Shown here piece by piece: positions 55,157-64,000 of a DNA stretch of 64,000 nucleotides. This DNA comes from Stanieria sp. NIES-3757 (GTDB lineage Bacteria; Cyanobacteriota; Cyanobacteriia; Cyanobacteriales; Xenococcaceae). How positions within the stretch are numbered: the first letter of the stretch is position 1; every line of letters starts with the position of its first letter. Made by a program: the position numbers and the translations under genes. The notes under the pieces were generated by a model. That model was not told where the DNA came from. It saw only the letters and a list, made by a program, of their open reading frames with translations, and ran no database searches. The stretch spans positions 558,001-622,000 of the forward strand of contig AP017375.1 of NCBI GenBank assembly GCA_002355455.1, given 5' to 3'.

Positions 55157-55389
55157 AGGGTTAAAAACTCCGAAAATATCTAATAATTCACCTTAAGAGC
55201 TAAAAAATGAGAATAATTGCTCTTTTTTATTGAATAAATCGTGATATAGTAGCAAATTACTTTAAAATTTTAGCACAATTTGACTCTCTTTGGCAGTTAA
55301 AACTATGACTAGCTGAAGGGAGTTCTAGAGAATCTCTTAAGGTGCAAAAGTATTTAAATTAGGAAAAAATTTTGTGGAAATTTAAATTG

Positions 55390-56964
55390 TTAATTTGCTG
55401 TGGAATGTAACCAGACAATTAATCTATTTCTCACTAACAACATTGTAATTGTTGCGATCGCAATAGAGATGCTCAAATTTTCTATTTCTAAGCCATATTC
55501 TCCTCGAATTAATAATTCTAAAAGAAGTGCAGGTACAACAATTCCCCCAATAAATAATAGTATTGTCCAGCTTAATCTGGCTGGAAACAGGGTAATAATT
55601 AAAGCCGTCAGAATTCCTAAAGGTACAAAAAATAAGCAATAATACATTAATTTATTTACCAATAAACCAAGTTTGGTTAAATGAAGATTATCGCCTTCAA
55701 AAGGAAATAAATAACGAAATAAGGTTATTTCTGGGGTTAATTCTAAAATATGTACGTTTTCTGGACTATTAACATAAAGTCTTAACAAGGAATGTTTATA
55801 AGTAAGAATTAAATGAATTGGTTGATTATCTTTGAAAATACCTCGTACACTCAATCCGGTATACATTCCGTTTTCTCCCGTAATGGGAGTACGTAAACGA
55901 AAAACTAAGTAACTATAGTGTTGTCCTAAAGTGAAGTTTCGCTGGAAAGGATCGCTGGAGAAAGTAATAATTCTTCCTGGTCCTACTTGCTGTGGATTAG
56001 CTGTTGCTACAATTGTACTAATTGTAAATTGGGAAGTTTGACGTAATTTTTGAGCAAGGTTGGTTGCTGGGGTTGGAGTGGATACCCAAGAGTCGGAAGT
56101 TACATTAACTCCTGTAGTGATTTGATTTTGAGGTTGATTACCTTGCCAAATTAGATCGGGTAATTGGTTAGTTTGATCTTGATAGTTATCTTTTCCTACC
56201 AACTTATAGTTAGCAATTAATGATTCTGAAGCCGAAAAATTTTGATTCGCAAAAACTTGAGCAATTTCCGACTCATTCATAGCTCGAGGAGCGATCGCTA
56301 GTTGAGAAATTGTCCCTTGCCAAGGGCGATCGCCTGTAGCTTCATTACCTAATACTAAAGGAAAGTCAGTAGCCCAATTACTGAGATAAGTTGCTCTTTG
56401 TAAAGCTAAAGCCACAAAACCAGTAAAAAGTACCCAAATGATCAAGGCTGCTGCTAGTTTTTGTCTGGATAGCAAAGGTTTAATATTTTTACCCAATCGT
56501 GATAATTGGCTTTTAAATTTAGCTAAATTCCAAACACAATAACTGATCGTTCCTAACAATCCACCTGTGCTATTAGTAATGACATCGCTATAATCGGGAC
56601 TTCTAGATGGCAAAAATATTTGCAGGATTTCTACGGTGAAGGATAAACCAGTATTAGCTAGAATAGTTAAAGGAATCGCCCACAATATCTTAATTTTGCT
56701 CTTAATCAGCAAACCAAACAAACTAAAACCAAAAGGTATAAATAACAGGACATTACCTACCAGGTCGCTAAGATCGCTCTTTGCCCCCAAACGACTATTA
56801 ATTGTTTGAAAAGAAAAATTGGTGGGAGTGAAATTAAAAGGAAAAAGTGTAACTAATAAAACGAAAGAAACACTACCAACAACAGCAATAACACTAGCCC
56901 ATTGATTGAGAGATTTGACTAGATGATTGGCAAAATTGGAGGGATATTTTTTCTTACTTTTCAT
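55390..56964 (-). CDS. VanZ-LamG fusion membrane protein
   Basis: The N-terminal third (about residues 20-160) is a VanZ-like membrane region: SVSFVLLVTLFPFNFTPTNF, DLVGNVLLFIPFGFSLFG, TILANTGLSFTVEILQIFLPSRSPDYSDVITNSTGGLLG. After another helix (LAAALIIWVLFTGFVALAL) comes a long extracytoplasmic beta-rich domain resembling LamG/concanavalin A (GTISQLAIAPRAMNESEIAQVFANQNF; FTISTIVATANPQQVGPGRIITFSSDPFQRNFTLGQ; HLILTYKHSLLRLYVNSPE). Two to three more helices end the protein. VanZ is linked to envelope resistance in other bacteria; this combined architecture suggests a membrane protein that recognises glycan. The start is the ATG at 56964 (524 residues) rather than the TTG at 57036. It follows the STAND gene by 88 bases. 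Confidence 0.75.
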   Translation of the reverse strand: MKSKKKYPSNFANHLVKSLNQWASVIAVVGSVSFVLLVTLFPFNFTPTNFSFQTINSRLGAKSDLSDLVGNVLLFIPFGFSLFGLLIKSKIKILWAIPLTILANTGLSFTVEILQIFLPSRSPDYSDVITNSTGGLLGTISYCVWNLAKFKSQLSRLGKNIKPLLSRQKLAAALIIWVLFTGFVALALQRATYLSNWATDFPLVLGNEATGDRPWQGTISQLAIAPRAMNESEIAQVFANQNFSASESLIANYKLVGKDNYQDQTNQLPDLIWQGNQPQNQITTGVNVTSDSWVSTPTPATNLAQKLRQTSQFTISTIVATANPQQVGPGRIITFSSDPFQRNFTLGQHYSYLVFRLRTPITGENGMYTGLSVRGIFKDNQPIHLILTYKHSLLRLYVNSPENVHILELTPEITLFRYLFPFEGDNLHLTKLGLLVNKLMYYCLFFVPLGILTALIITLFPARLSWTILLFIGGIVVPALLLELLIRGEYGLEIENLSISIAIATITMLLVRNRLIVWLHSTAN

Positions 56965-57052
56965 TCTGATACTCTTAATCTTACGACCCACGACAGTCTT
57001 CACACTCAGGTAAAATAGACTATGAACGTGATTCAAATAAATTTGATCTTAT

Positions 57053-59416
57053 TTATTCTAATTGATTTCTAATTTTTGCTAATTGTTTCGGTGCGTTGAT
57101 TTGTTGAAATAATTGGCTGGCTTGCTCAAAATTGAGTTTACTGTCTTCAATTTTTCCACTAATTTTTAAAGTTAAACCCAGTTGAAAATAAGCTTCTGCT
57201 AGATCGCATTTTGCACCAATATTGTCTAGTAAGTTAATTGCTTGTTTATGATAGTATTCGGCAGTTTCAAACTGGTTTGTCTGTCGATAAATTACTGCTA
57301 AACCGCTTAAAGATTTTGCTTTAATTTGAGTGTAATTACTTGATTGAGAAAAAGCAATCGCTCTCTCAAATAGTTGTTGAGCTTTAGTTGTTTCTCCTAA
57401 GTTTAAATAAGTTTGACCTAAAATTTGAATAAAAAAAGCAAAACGACCAGTATTATAGTCGGCATGATTATTAATAATAACTAATTGATAAAATTGTTTG
57501 CTAGTTTGATAATCAACTTGACGGTGTTGCTGATAAGAATTAACTAAGTCTAAACAGATTGAAGCTTTTTGTGACCAGGAATGATGTTTAGTTTGATGAG
57601 CCAAATTAATTACTTGTTGAAAAAAACTAGTTGCTTGTTCTAATTCCCAAAGATCGATTTGATATAATCCTAAACTCAGTAAAGAATCTACTTGTAACAT
57701 TTTTAAGTAATAGATTCGATATTGATTTACTTCTAACTCAGTCAGCTTTTTTAAACATTGAGTAGCAGCAACAATAGTAGCTTCTTGACACGCGATCGCT
57801 CGCTCGACTTGACCAGAAATCCAATATAAATCTCCCAAAATATTATTTAATTCACTATGTTTTTCAATTGTTGAAATTTTTTTGATAATTTGAGTAATAA
57901 CAGTAAGCAAAGGTTGAATCAATCCTAAACGGTAGAGAGTACTTCCTAAAGTTAAGTATTGTCCCCATTGATTATTACGACTATTAATAATTACTTGTCC
58001 TGCTGCTTCAAAGTCTTCAATAGCAACATAGTGATAATAGGCTTCTAAGGCAGTTAAACCGTCTTGAATACTATTAATTTTACTCACACTTGCTGTATAA
58101 AACTGAGCAATTTTAAGATTGGTTTGTTGCCATTCTTCGCGACGTTGTAAACGAGTAATTGCTTCTGCTTTAATTACAGGATGTAACCAATACTTAGCTT
58201 GAGAAAATTCAACTAAAGAACGATTACGTAAAGATTCAATAATTGTTCGCTTTTGTTTTTCCTCTACATCCCACAATAACGTTAACAATCCCGATCGCGA
58301 AATTTGGGGAATGTCTTGATAACGATAACACCCTAAACGACAAAGTAATAAATAAGCTTGTTCGTCGAGCTTTTGTAAGCGATCAAATTGATGAGCAACT
58401 AAATTTTTTAAATCGGTTTCTACTAAAGGATCGTTATCATTTTCTCGCCAATAAATATCTATATTTCCTAAAAAATCTTCTCGAATTATACCAGCTAAAA
58501 TTTCCATTGCCTTAGCATTACCACCATAGGTTTGATGTAATTTTGATAAGGCTATTGAATTAGTTGTAATCTGACGATGTAAAAAAAATTCTTGCCAAGC
58601 AGATAAATTTAATCCTGGTAAACGATAATGTTCTAAATTTAGATCGGCTTCACAAATACGGTCTCGACTGGTAATCAAGGTAACTGATTTAACTTTTAAA
58701 TCGGTTAATACTCGCAACAATTCCACATAGTTACGATGAGCAGCAATTATTTTACCTTCTCGATCTAAAGCTGGTTCTAAATTATCAATTAAAATTCCAA
58801 TTTTTTGTTTTTCTAAACATCGCTTGAATCTAGCTAAAGTAACACCAAATTCTTTACCTGCTTCTTCATGTAAATCTCTTTGTAACCATTCTTCAATAAT
58901 ACTTTCTACTGAAGTAATGTTTTGAGTTTCTTTCGCCATTAAAACTTCTAACACCAGAGCAAAACCTTGACTCAATAAAAAATGTTGTGCCAAAGTTGTC
59001 TTCCCAACTCCTCCTTCTCCCTGAATAACAATTACTTTACTACCGCGATTAATTAAAGTTTGTAAATGAGCAAGTTCAAGTTCTCTACCAATAAAATTAG
59101 TAGAACCATAAGATAATAATATTGGTTCAATTGCTCTGGTTGTCGTGATAGAAATTGGAGAAAATTTTCTCTGTATAACTGTACGGAAATTCGTTTTAGT
59201 TACTTTTTCTTCTAATGCTTCTGATAAAATTTTCCATAGCCATGAAGCAACATCTTTAACATGACCTTCTGTACAACCATATTCATCTGCTATTGCTAAA
59301 TATTTTTTTCCCTGCCAAACTTGTTTGAGAATAATAGTTTGTAGATTGCTGAAGTGTTTTCCTGTTTTGGCATAAATTAATCGCTCTACTGATGCCAATG
59401 CTGTTTCTAAATTCAT
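57053..59416 (-). CDS. STAND/NB-ARC ATPase with N-terminal HTH and C-terminal TPR repeats
   Basis: Residues 1-85 have the helix-turn-helix-like 'vMAP N-terminal' pattern (LERLIYAKTGKHFSNLQTIILKQVWQGKKYLAIADEYGCTEGHVKDVASWLWKILSEAL). The NTPase domain has the P-loop GEGGVGKTT (133-141) and Walker B KIGILIDNLEP (D211). The following arm-like region includes YRLPGLNLSAWQEFF and IMEILAGIIRED. Residues from about 440 on contain TPR-like helical repeats (YRLGLIQPLLTVITQIIKK; LGDLYWISGQVERAIACQEATIVAAT; GLAVIYRQTNQFETAEYYHKQAINLLDNIG). Length 787. STAND proteins act as signal-sensing switches in regulation or phage defence; none of the accessory effector genes is adjacent, so the role stays open. 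Confidence 0.82.
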   Translation of the reverse strand: MNLETALASVERLIYAKTGKHFSNLQTIILKQVWQGKKYLAIADEYGCTEGHVKDVASWLWKILSEALEEKVTKTNFRTVIQRKFSPISITTTRAIEPILLSYGSTNFIGRELELAHLQTLINRGSKVIVIQGEGGVGKTTLAQHFLLSQGFALVLEVLMAKETQNITSVESIIEEWLQRDLHEEAGKEFGVTLARFKRCLEKQKIGILIDNLEPALDREGKIIAAHRNYVELLRVLTDLKVKSVTLITSRDRICEADLNLEHYRLPGLNLSAWQEFFLHRQITTNSIALSKLHQTYGGNAKAMEILAGIIREDFLGNIDIYWRENDNDPLVETDLKNLVAHQFDRLQKLDEQAYLLLCRLGCYRYQDIPQISRSGLLTLLWDVEEKQKRTIIESLRNRSLVEFSQAKYWLHPVIKAEAITRLQRREEWQQTNLKIAQFYTASVSKINSIQDGLTALEAYYHYVAIEDFEAAGQVIINSRNNQWGQYLTLGSTLYRLGLIQPLLTVITQIIKKISTIEKHSELNNILGDLYWISGQVERAIACQEATIVAATQCLKKLTELEVNQYRIYYLKMLQVDSLLSLGLYQIDLWELEQATSFFQQVINLAHQTKHHSWSQKASICLDLVNSYQQHRQVDYQTSKQFYQLVIINNHADYNTGRFAFFIQILGQTYLNLGETTKAQQLFERAIAFSQSSNYTQIKAKSLSGLAVIYRQTNQFETAEYYHKQAINLLDNIGAKCDLAEAYFQLGLTLKISGKIEDSKLNFEQASQLFQQINAPKQLAKIRNQLE

Positions 59417-59617
59417 AGCTTAATCTACAAATCTTCAATTAAATCTAGTTTAAGTTAATTTTATTAAAAAAAAAACATCCAATTTAATTGTAAGTAGCAA
59501 TCATGATCACAACTTTTTCAAAATCCTTGTTACTTTTACTTGTTTTTGGGGAATTTTATCAATAACTATCTAATCTTCATGAATAGATTTTTGATCTGAA
59601 GTAAATCTATCTCAGTA

Positions 59618-62257
59618 ATGCTACCTAAAAATTTTGTTTTTAAATGGACTTTAGCCAGAAAAATTGCTTTATTAGCAACCTTTCTCTCTTTATTTCTAAG
59701 TGGAATTAGCTTAAATTTATTTTCAGAACTACAGGAAATATACCGAGAGTTAGAAGAAGTAGCTACTTCAGATATTCCTCTGTATCAAAAAACTCGTAAT
59801 CTCGAAATATATCAACAAGAACAACAAAAAATTATCGAGCAAATTTTTCGATTAAGTCGACTTAAAAATCAAGCAGTTCAACCAGAGATAGAACAGCAAA
59901 TTAAAACTTTACAACAAACTAATCAACTTTTTCAACAAGAATTAAAACAAGCTCAAGAACGAGCAGTCAAAGCTGCACAAGAAGAACAAGTCAAAGAAGG
60001 TAATCTCCGTCTTAATCAAGACCAAGAAGACTATGAATTATTAGAACAATTATTAATTCAAATAGAACAGCAAAATCAGATATTTATTAATAATGTTAAT
60101 ACAGCGATCACTATTCTTGAGCGAGGCAGAATTGAAGAAGCTTCTATTATAATTGCTGAATCAATTAAAGTTAAAAAATCCATAGATACCTTAACTTCAC
60201 AAATATATACTCGTCTTGACAATCATATTAATGGTTCTCTAGCTGCTACTCATGGCGAAAAATATTTTGCTTTAATTTTAAGTATTATTTTAAATTTAAT
60301 TATTTTAGCAATTGGGATTGTTGGTTCTAGAGCGATCGCATCTCAAGTACAAAATTCAATTACTCAAGTTGTTAAACAAGCTAATCAAATTGCTGATAAC
60401 ATCAATCATGAAATGTTTCAGAAAGATTTACTTAAAATCGACGAACAAAATGAGATGGAGGCGATGTACCAAGCCTTAAATCAGATTTTAGATAGTTTAG
60501 TAACAAGTAATCTTGAGCGTAAAAAAATCGAACAAGTTTGGTACAAAGAAAAAGAGTTAGCCCAAATTACATTACAATCAATTGGTGATGCAGTTATTAC
60601 TACTGATGCTACAGGTAAAATTGTTTATCTTAATCCTATTGCTGAAACTTTAACAGGATGGAGTAAACAAGAAGCTCAAAATCATCCACTAGAAAAAGTT
60701 TTTCAGATTAAAGATGAAATTACCAAAAAATTCTTAACTGATTTAATTCCTAGAGGACTTTCGGCCACAAATAATCATAATAATCTTTTTGATAAAATAC
60801 CTAACTTTGCTTGCTTAGTTAGTAAATCTCAACAAGAATTTATTATTAAAATTTCCGCAGCACCAATTAAATCTCAAAATAAACAAATTATTGGGACTGT
60901 AATTGTTTTCCATGATATTACTAAAGAAAGAGAAATTGCTCAAAAACTTTCTTGGCAAGCTACTCATGATGAATTAACAGGATTAATTAATCGTCGCGAA
61001 TTTGAACACCGACTCAAACAAATTTTTCAAAATAAATATTATTCCGATTATGACTATACTTTGTTATATCTAGATTTAGATCGATTCAAAATTATTAATG
61101 ATAGTTGCGGTCATTTTGCAGGAGATGAACTCCTCAAACAAATTGCTATTTTACTACAAGCTCAAGTTCCGATTAAAGATACTGTAGCAAGATTAGGAGG
61201 AGACGAGTTTGCTGTTATCCTTAACCCTTATCCCATCGAAAAAGTTTTAGAAATTGCTAATAATTTATTAACTAGTATTCAAAAATTTAGATTTGTTTGG
61301 CAAGATAAAGTTTTTCATTTAGGTATCAGTATTGGTGTAGTTTCTTGTAGTCCACAGTATGATAATTCGATTGGAGTTTTAAAAGCTGCCGATGCTGCTT
61401 GTTATGCAGCTAAAACCAAAGGAAGAAACCAAGTTTATTTAGTACATAATAAAGAAATAGAACTAGCGCAACAATCTCAAGAAATGCGTTGGTTAAATTT
61501 AATTCAACAAGCTTTAGAACAAAACAAATTTCGTTTATATTATCAAACAATCGTTCCATTACAAGACTTTAATGATGCGGGAGAACACTACGAAGTATTA
61601 TTACGTTTGCAAGATGATAACGGCGCAATTTTATCCCCAATGAGTTTTATTCCTATTGCCGAACGCTATGACTTAATGAAAAAAATAGACCGCTGGACAA
61701 TTTCTAATCTATTTGCAACTCAAGGAGCTTATTATCGACAACAACAAAGAGGTAAGATAAGAAACTTATATACTATTAATCTTTCTGGTCAAAGTTTAGA
61801 TGATGATAGTTTAAGTGATTTTATTGAAGAACAATTTTATCTACATCGTATTCCTCCTAAAATAATTTGTTTTGAAATTACTGAAACCGCTGCGATCGCG
61901 AATTTAGATAAAGCTAGACATTTAATTACCCAACTTAAACAAGTAGGTTGTACTTTTGCTCTTGATGATTTTGGGAGTGGGATGTCTTCTTTTGCTTATT
62001 TAAAAAATTTACCAGTCGATTATTTGAAAATTGATGGAATTTTTATTAAAGATTTATTAGACAATCCAATCAATTGTACGATTGTTGAAGCAATCAATCA
62101 GGTTTCCCATACTATGAAGATTAAAACCATTGCCGAGTTTGTAGATAATTACGCAACCATGGCAAAATTAAAACTACTCGGAGTTGATTATGCTCAAGGT
62201 TATGGTATTGCCGAACCTCAACCATTATTAACCTATTTTGATGTGGTTAAAAAATAA
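59618..62257 (+). CDS. Membrane PAS-GGDEF-EAL protein (cyclic di-GMP turnover)
   Basis: The protein controls cyclic di-GMP levels. Two transmembrane helices (residues about 13-35 and 218-240) flank an extracytoplasmic coiled-coil sensor (TLQQTNQLFQQELKQAQERAVKAAQEEQ). The PAS domain starts near 316 (LQSIGDAVITTDATGKIVYLNPIAETLTGWS). GGDEF begins near 450 with the intact active site RLGGDEFAV at about 525. The EAL domain starts near 635 with EVLLRL at about 657, ETAAIANLDKARHLI, DDFGSGMSSFAYLKNLPVDYLKIDG and an AEFVDN end. Both catalytic parts look functional: GGDEF has its Gly-Gly-Asp-Glu-Phe, and the EAL metal residues are present, though E-V-L replaces E-A-L. Length 879. Confidence 0.92.
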   Translation: MLPKNFVFKWTLARKIALLATFLSLFLSGISLNLFSELQEIYRELEEVATSDIPLYQKTRNLEIYQQEQQKIIEQIFRLSRLKNQAVQPEIEQQIKTLQQTNQLFQQELKQAQERAVKAAQEEQVKEGNLRLNQDQEDYELLEQLLIQIEQQNQIFINNVNTAITILERGRIEEASIIIAESIKVKKSIDTLTSQIYTRLDNHINGSLAATHGEKYFALILSIILNLIILAIGIVGSRAIASQVQNSITQVVKQANQIADNINHEMFQKDLLKIDEQNEMEAMYQALNQILDSLVTSNLERKKIEQVWYKEKELAQITLQSIGDAVITTDATGKIVYLNPIAETLTGWSKQEAQNHPLEKVFQIKDEITKKFLTDLIPRGLSATNNHNNLFDKIPNFACLVSKSQQEFIIKISAAPIKSQNKQIIGTVIVFHDITKEREIAQKLSWQATHDELTGLINRREFEHRLKQIFQNKYYSDYDYTLLYLDLDRFKIINDSCGHFAGDELLKQIAILLQAQVPIKDTVARLGGDEFAVILNPYPIEKVLEIANNLLTSIQKFRFVWQDKVFHLGISIGVVSCSPQYDNSIGVLKAADAACYAAKTKGRNQVYLVHNKEIELAQQSQEMRWLNLIQQALEQNKFRLYYQTIVPLQDFNDAGEHYEVLLRLQDDNGAILSPMSFIPIAERYDLMKKIDRWTISNLFATQGAYYRQQQRGKIRNLYTINLSGQSLDDDSLSDFIEEQFYLHRIPPKIICFEITETAAIANLDKARHLITQLKQVGCTFALDDFGSGMSSFAYLKNLPVDYLKIDGIFIKDLLDNPINCTIVEAINQVSHTMKIKTIAEFVDNYATMAKLKLLGVDYAQGYGIAEPQPLLTYFDVVKK

Positions 62258-62267
62258 AATATAAAAA

Positions 62268-63401
62268 TTAATTTTGATACCAAATTGATTCAATCTTTTT
62301 AGCGATTTGTTTTGCTTGAGGCAATTCTTCTTGCTGTAGCAAAATAGTAACATGACCTAATTTTCTACCTGGACGAGATTGGTTTTTGCCGTACCAGTGA
62401 ATATAGCTATTAGGAATGGTCGCTAATTCATTTCTAACCTTTAAATAATCATTTTCAGAATGTTCATAACCAAGTAAATTTACCATCACTGCACCAGCAG
62501 ATTTAAGTTGAGGAGAGGCTAAAGCTAAATTAGTAACAGCTTGTAATTGCATTTTAAACTGAGAAGTCTCACAAGCATCCAGAGTATAATGTCCCGAATT
62601 ATGGGGACGTGGCGCAACTTCATTAACTAACACTCTACCATCAGCAGTTAAAAATAATTCGATCCCAAAAATTCCCACCACTTCTAATTTGGTTAATAGA
62701 GTATTTGCGATCGCTTGAACTTGTTGTTGAATTTCTTTGGAAACATCTCCAGGTGCAATTACCCAACGACAAACTTGATCTTGCTGATAAGTTTCGACTA
62801 CAGGATAGATTACCACTTCTCCCGTAGCATTACGAGCAGCCATGACGGCTAATTCTTTAGTAAAAGGAATATATTCTTCCATCAACATCTCTGCATCTGG
62901 AAAACGCTGACAGATTTCTGCTAAAGCTTGATGATCTTTGAGGATAAATGTACCCTGTCCATCGTAACCATGACGACGCGCTTTCAAAACCACGGGAAAA
63001 CCATAAAGAGAATTCGCATTTTCTTCTAGAGCGATCGCACTAAACTGAGGTACAGGTAAACCAATTTGTTGTAGATAAAAGCGCTGTTCGTATTTATCTA
63101 ATAAGGGAGATAAGGCATTTAAACTAGGACAAAAAGAAACTTCCTGTCGTGCTACAACTTGTAATGCTTTAAGGTTGATAAACTCATTTTCAAAGGTAAT
63201 CACATCACAACGAGTAGCTAACTTAGCAGTAGCTTCAGCATCATCTATCGCAGCAAAAATTACTTCTGTAGCTCTACTTACTGCGGGATCTTCCTGGTTA
63301 GGAGTTTGCACAATCAACTCAATCCCTAACGTTTGTGCTTCCTCTGCCATCATCCAAGCTAATTGTCCGCCACCAATAACACCAACTCGTTTACATTTCA
63401 T
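62268..63401 (-). CDS. purK: 5-(carboxyamino)imidazole ribonucleotide synthase PurK
   Basis: PurK makes N5-CAIR from AIR, bicarbonate and ATP in purine synthesis. It is an ATP-grasp enzyme: VGVIGGGQLAWMMAEEAQTLG (nucleotide-binding start), ATRCDVITFENEF, PVPQF, GFPVVLKARRHGYDGQGTFILKD, EEYIPFTKELAVMAARN and GIFGIELFLTADGRVLVNEVAPRPHNSGHYTLDACETSQFKMQLQAV. Length 377. The gene converges on the EAL gene with 10 bases between stops. purE is not nearby. Confidence 0.95.
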   Translation of the reverse strand: MKCKRVGVIGGGQLAWMMAEEAQTLGIELIVQTPNQEDPAVSRATEVIFAAIDDAEATAKLATRCDVITFENEFINLKALQVVARQEVSFCPSLNALSPLLDKYEQRFYLQQIGLPVPQFSAIALEENANSLYGFPVVLKARRHGYDGQGTFILKDHQALAEICQRFPDAEMLMEEYIPFTKELAVMAARNATGEVVIYPVVETYQQDQVCRWVIAPGDVSKEIQQQVQAIANTLLTKLEVVGIFGIELFLTADGRVLVNEVAPRPHNSGHYTLDACETSQFKMQLQAVTNLALASPQLKSAGAVMVNLLGYEHSENDYLKVRNELATIPNSYIHWYGKNQSRPGRKLGHVTILLQQEELPQAKQIAKKIESIWYQN

Positions 63402-63474
63402 GGTTTAAATCCAAATTAACCCCAAGATTAATAAACAATCACGAAACTTGTCTCTTTGTCAATTTCAGGATTAT

Positions 63475-64000
63475 TTAATTCTTCTTAGCTGTAGTAATCT
63501 TTTTAGCATCATTACGCCAAAGGTGAAGAGCAGGATAATCATCCCAAGCAATACTAACAATTTCTAAATCACCATCTCCGTCTAAATCTGCCACTCTAGT
63601 ACCTAAATGACTTTCTTTACCTTTGTCAACTAAAATTTCTTGCCAAGCAAAACCGCGATCTAAATTTTTCCAAATCTTAACTGTTTTGCTACCGCGATGT
63701 TCACCTGTAATGATATCAACTAAGCCATCTTGGTCAAAATCTGCCACGTTCATACTATTAGTGGTGTATTGAGTGGTAACAATATGACGAATCCAAGGCG
63801 AATCTGGACGATTTTCAGGCTGTTCAAACCAATAAACTTGAGCATCTGGTTCTTTGCCACTGTTTTCTTCGCTAACAACCAAATTTAATCGATTATCGTT
63901 ATTAAGGTCAGCAATAGCAAAACGATCTGGCCATTCTGCTACCTTCCCAATGTGATGCTTTCGCCAATGTCTCTTACCATTACCAGGATTTTCCCACCAA
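63475..64000 (-). CDS. VCBS/FG-GAP repeat protein, C-terminal part (5' end outside window)
   Basis: The minus-strand frame is open to the window edge at 64000, so the gene continues beyond; the apparent start at 63882 is internal. The visible part shows FG-GAP/VCBS-type blades: FAIADLNNDNRLNLVVSEENSG, MNVADFDQDGLVDIITGEHRG and ADLDGDGDLEIVSIAWDDYPALHLWRND. Each has a DxDxDGxxD-type calcium loop. These form beta-propellers used in exported adhesins and glycan-binding proteins. It terminates with a basic tail (KKITTAKKN). The full function cannot be assigned from this fragment. Confidence 0.8.
   Translation of the reverse strand, partial: WWENPGNGKRHWRKHHIGKVAEWPDRFAIADLNNDNRLNLVVSEENSGKEPDAQVYWFEQPENRPDSPWIRHIVTTQYTTNSMNVADFDQDGLVDIITGEHRGSKTVKIWKNLDRGFAWQEILVDKGKESHLGTRVADLDGDGDLEIVSIAWDDYPALHLWRNDAKKITTAKKN

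Noticed and set aside
1-64000. tRNA, rRNA, CRISPR array or prophage
   Set aside because: I saw no tRNA T-loop sequences in the spacers, no regularly spaced repeats with unique spacers, and no phage or integrase genes.

Overview
The window is chromosomal DNA from a cyanobacterium. It carries nblA, psaE, petE, petJ, a long-form hpf/lrtA, nifJ and a dnaK3-type Hsp70. The HIP1 octamer GCGATCGC recurs throughout, inside genes and between them, and the base composition is AT-rich. The mix of small exported proteins, interspersed palindromic repeats and low GC suggests a pleurocapsalean or similar coccoid lineage (Stanieria/Pleurocapsa-like). That placement is an inference, because no rRNA or tRNA was seen.

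Layout. 1-2.6 kb: the end of a cation/proton antiporter-like gene with two TrkA-C-like domains, a murT-type Mur ligase, and a decayed DUF29 gene. 2.9-6.9 kb: a chaperone and RNA-modification group, dnaK3, dnaJ and trmH, the last two overlapping; it converges on an unusual response regulator ending in a coiled coil and a membrane segment. 8.4-13.6 kb: hisA, an intergenic mosaic of palindromic elements including a MITE-like element, a PEP-CTERM-like protein, a DUF697/EcsC-like protein, a small exported protein divergent from nblA, and a PAP2 phosphatase. 14-22.4 kb: a GT4 glycosyltransferase, a WGxxGxxG-tailed protein, psaE with a long tail, a GT2-like protein, a CHAD protein, a Crp/Fnr regulator and a DPM1/GtrB-type glycosyltransferase. 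22.5-25.5 kb: four consecutive same-strand genes for exported proteins, including an orphan TAXI-type binding protein and a DUF3011 protein cut by a stop codon.

25.6-40.4 kb: a GntR regulator, a DUF3747-SLH protein, rsmE, nifJ, the divergent pair petJ/petE (cytochrome c6 and plastocyanin), a chorismate-using synthase with ecfT, a polyprenyl-phosphate sugar transferase, a DHOD-like protein and hpf/lrtA. 40.9-43.5 kb: lipB, a HAD phosphatase and a saccharopine-dehydrogenase-like reductase on one strand. 43.5-48.7 kb: a cell-surface glycan cluster of four small GT-A-like proteins, a GT10 fucosyltransferase-like protein and a dead polysaccharide pyruvyl transferase. 48.9-64 kb: a PLP decarboxylase fused to ACT-like modules, an RTX-type repeat protein, GrpB, gyrA, a VanZ-LamG fusion, a STAND/TPR ATPase, a GGDEF-EAL protein, purK and the end of a VCBS/FG-GAP repeat protein.

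How parts fit together. petE and petJ encode interchangeable electron carriers that feed photosystem I, for which psaE supplies a stromal subunit; nblA (phycobilisome breakdown) and hpf (ribosome hibernation) belong to stress responses. The GT genes, GT10, the sugar transferase and the GtrB-like protein point to surface polysaccharide assembly. Three genes are broken (DUF29, DUF3011 and pyruvyl transferase), which indicates active gene decay. No CRISPR array, rRNA, tRNA, prophage or intact insertion sequence was recognised.
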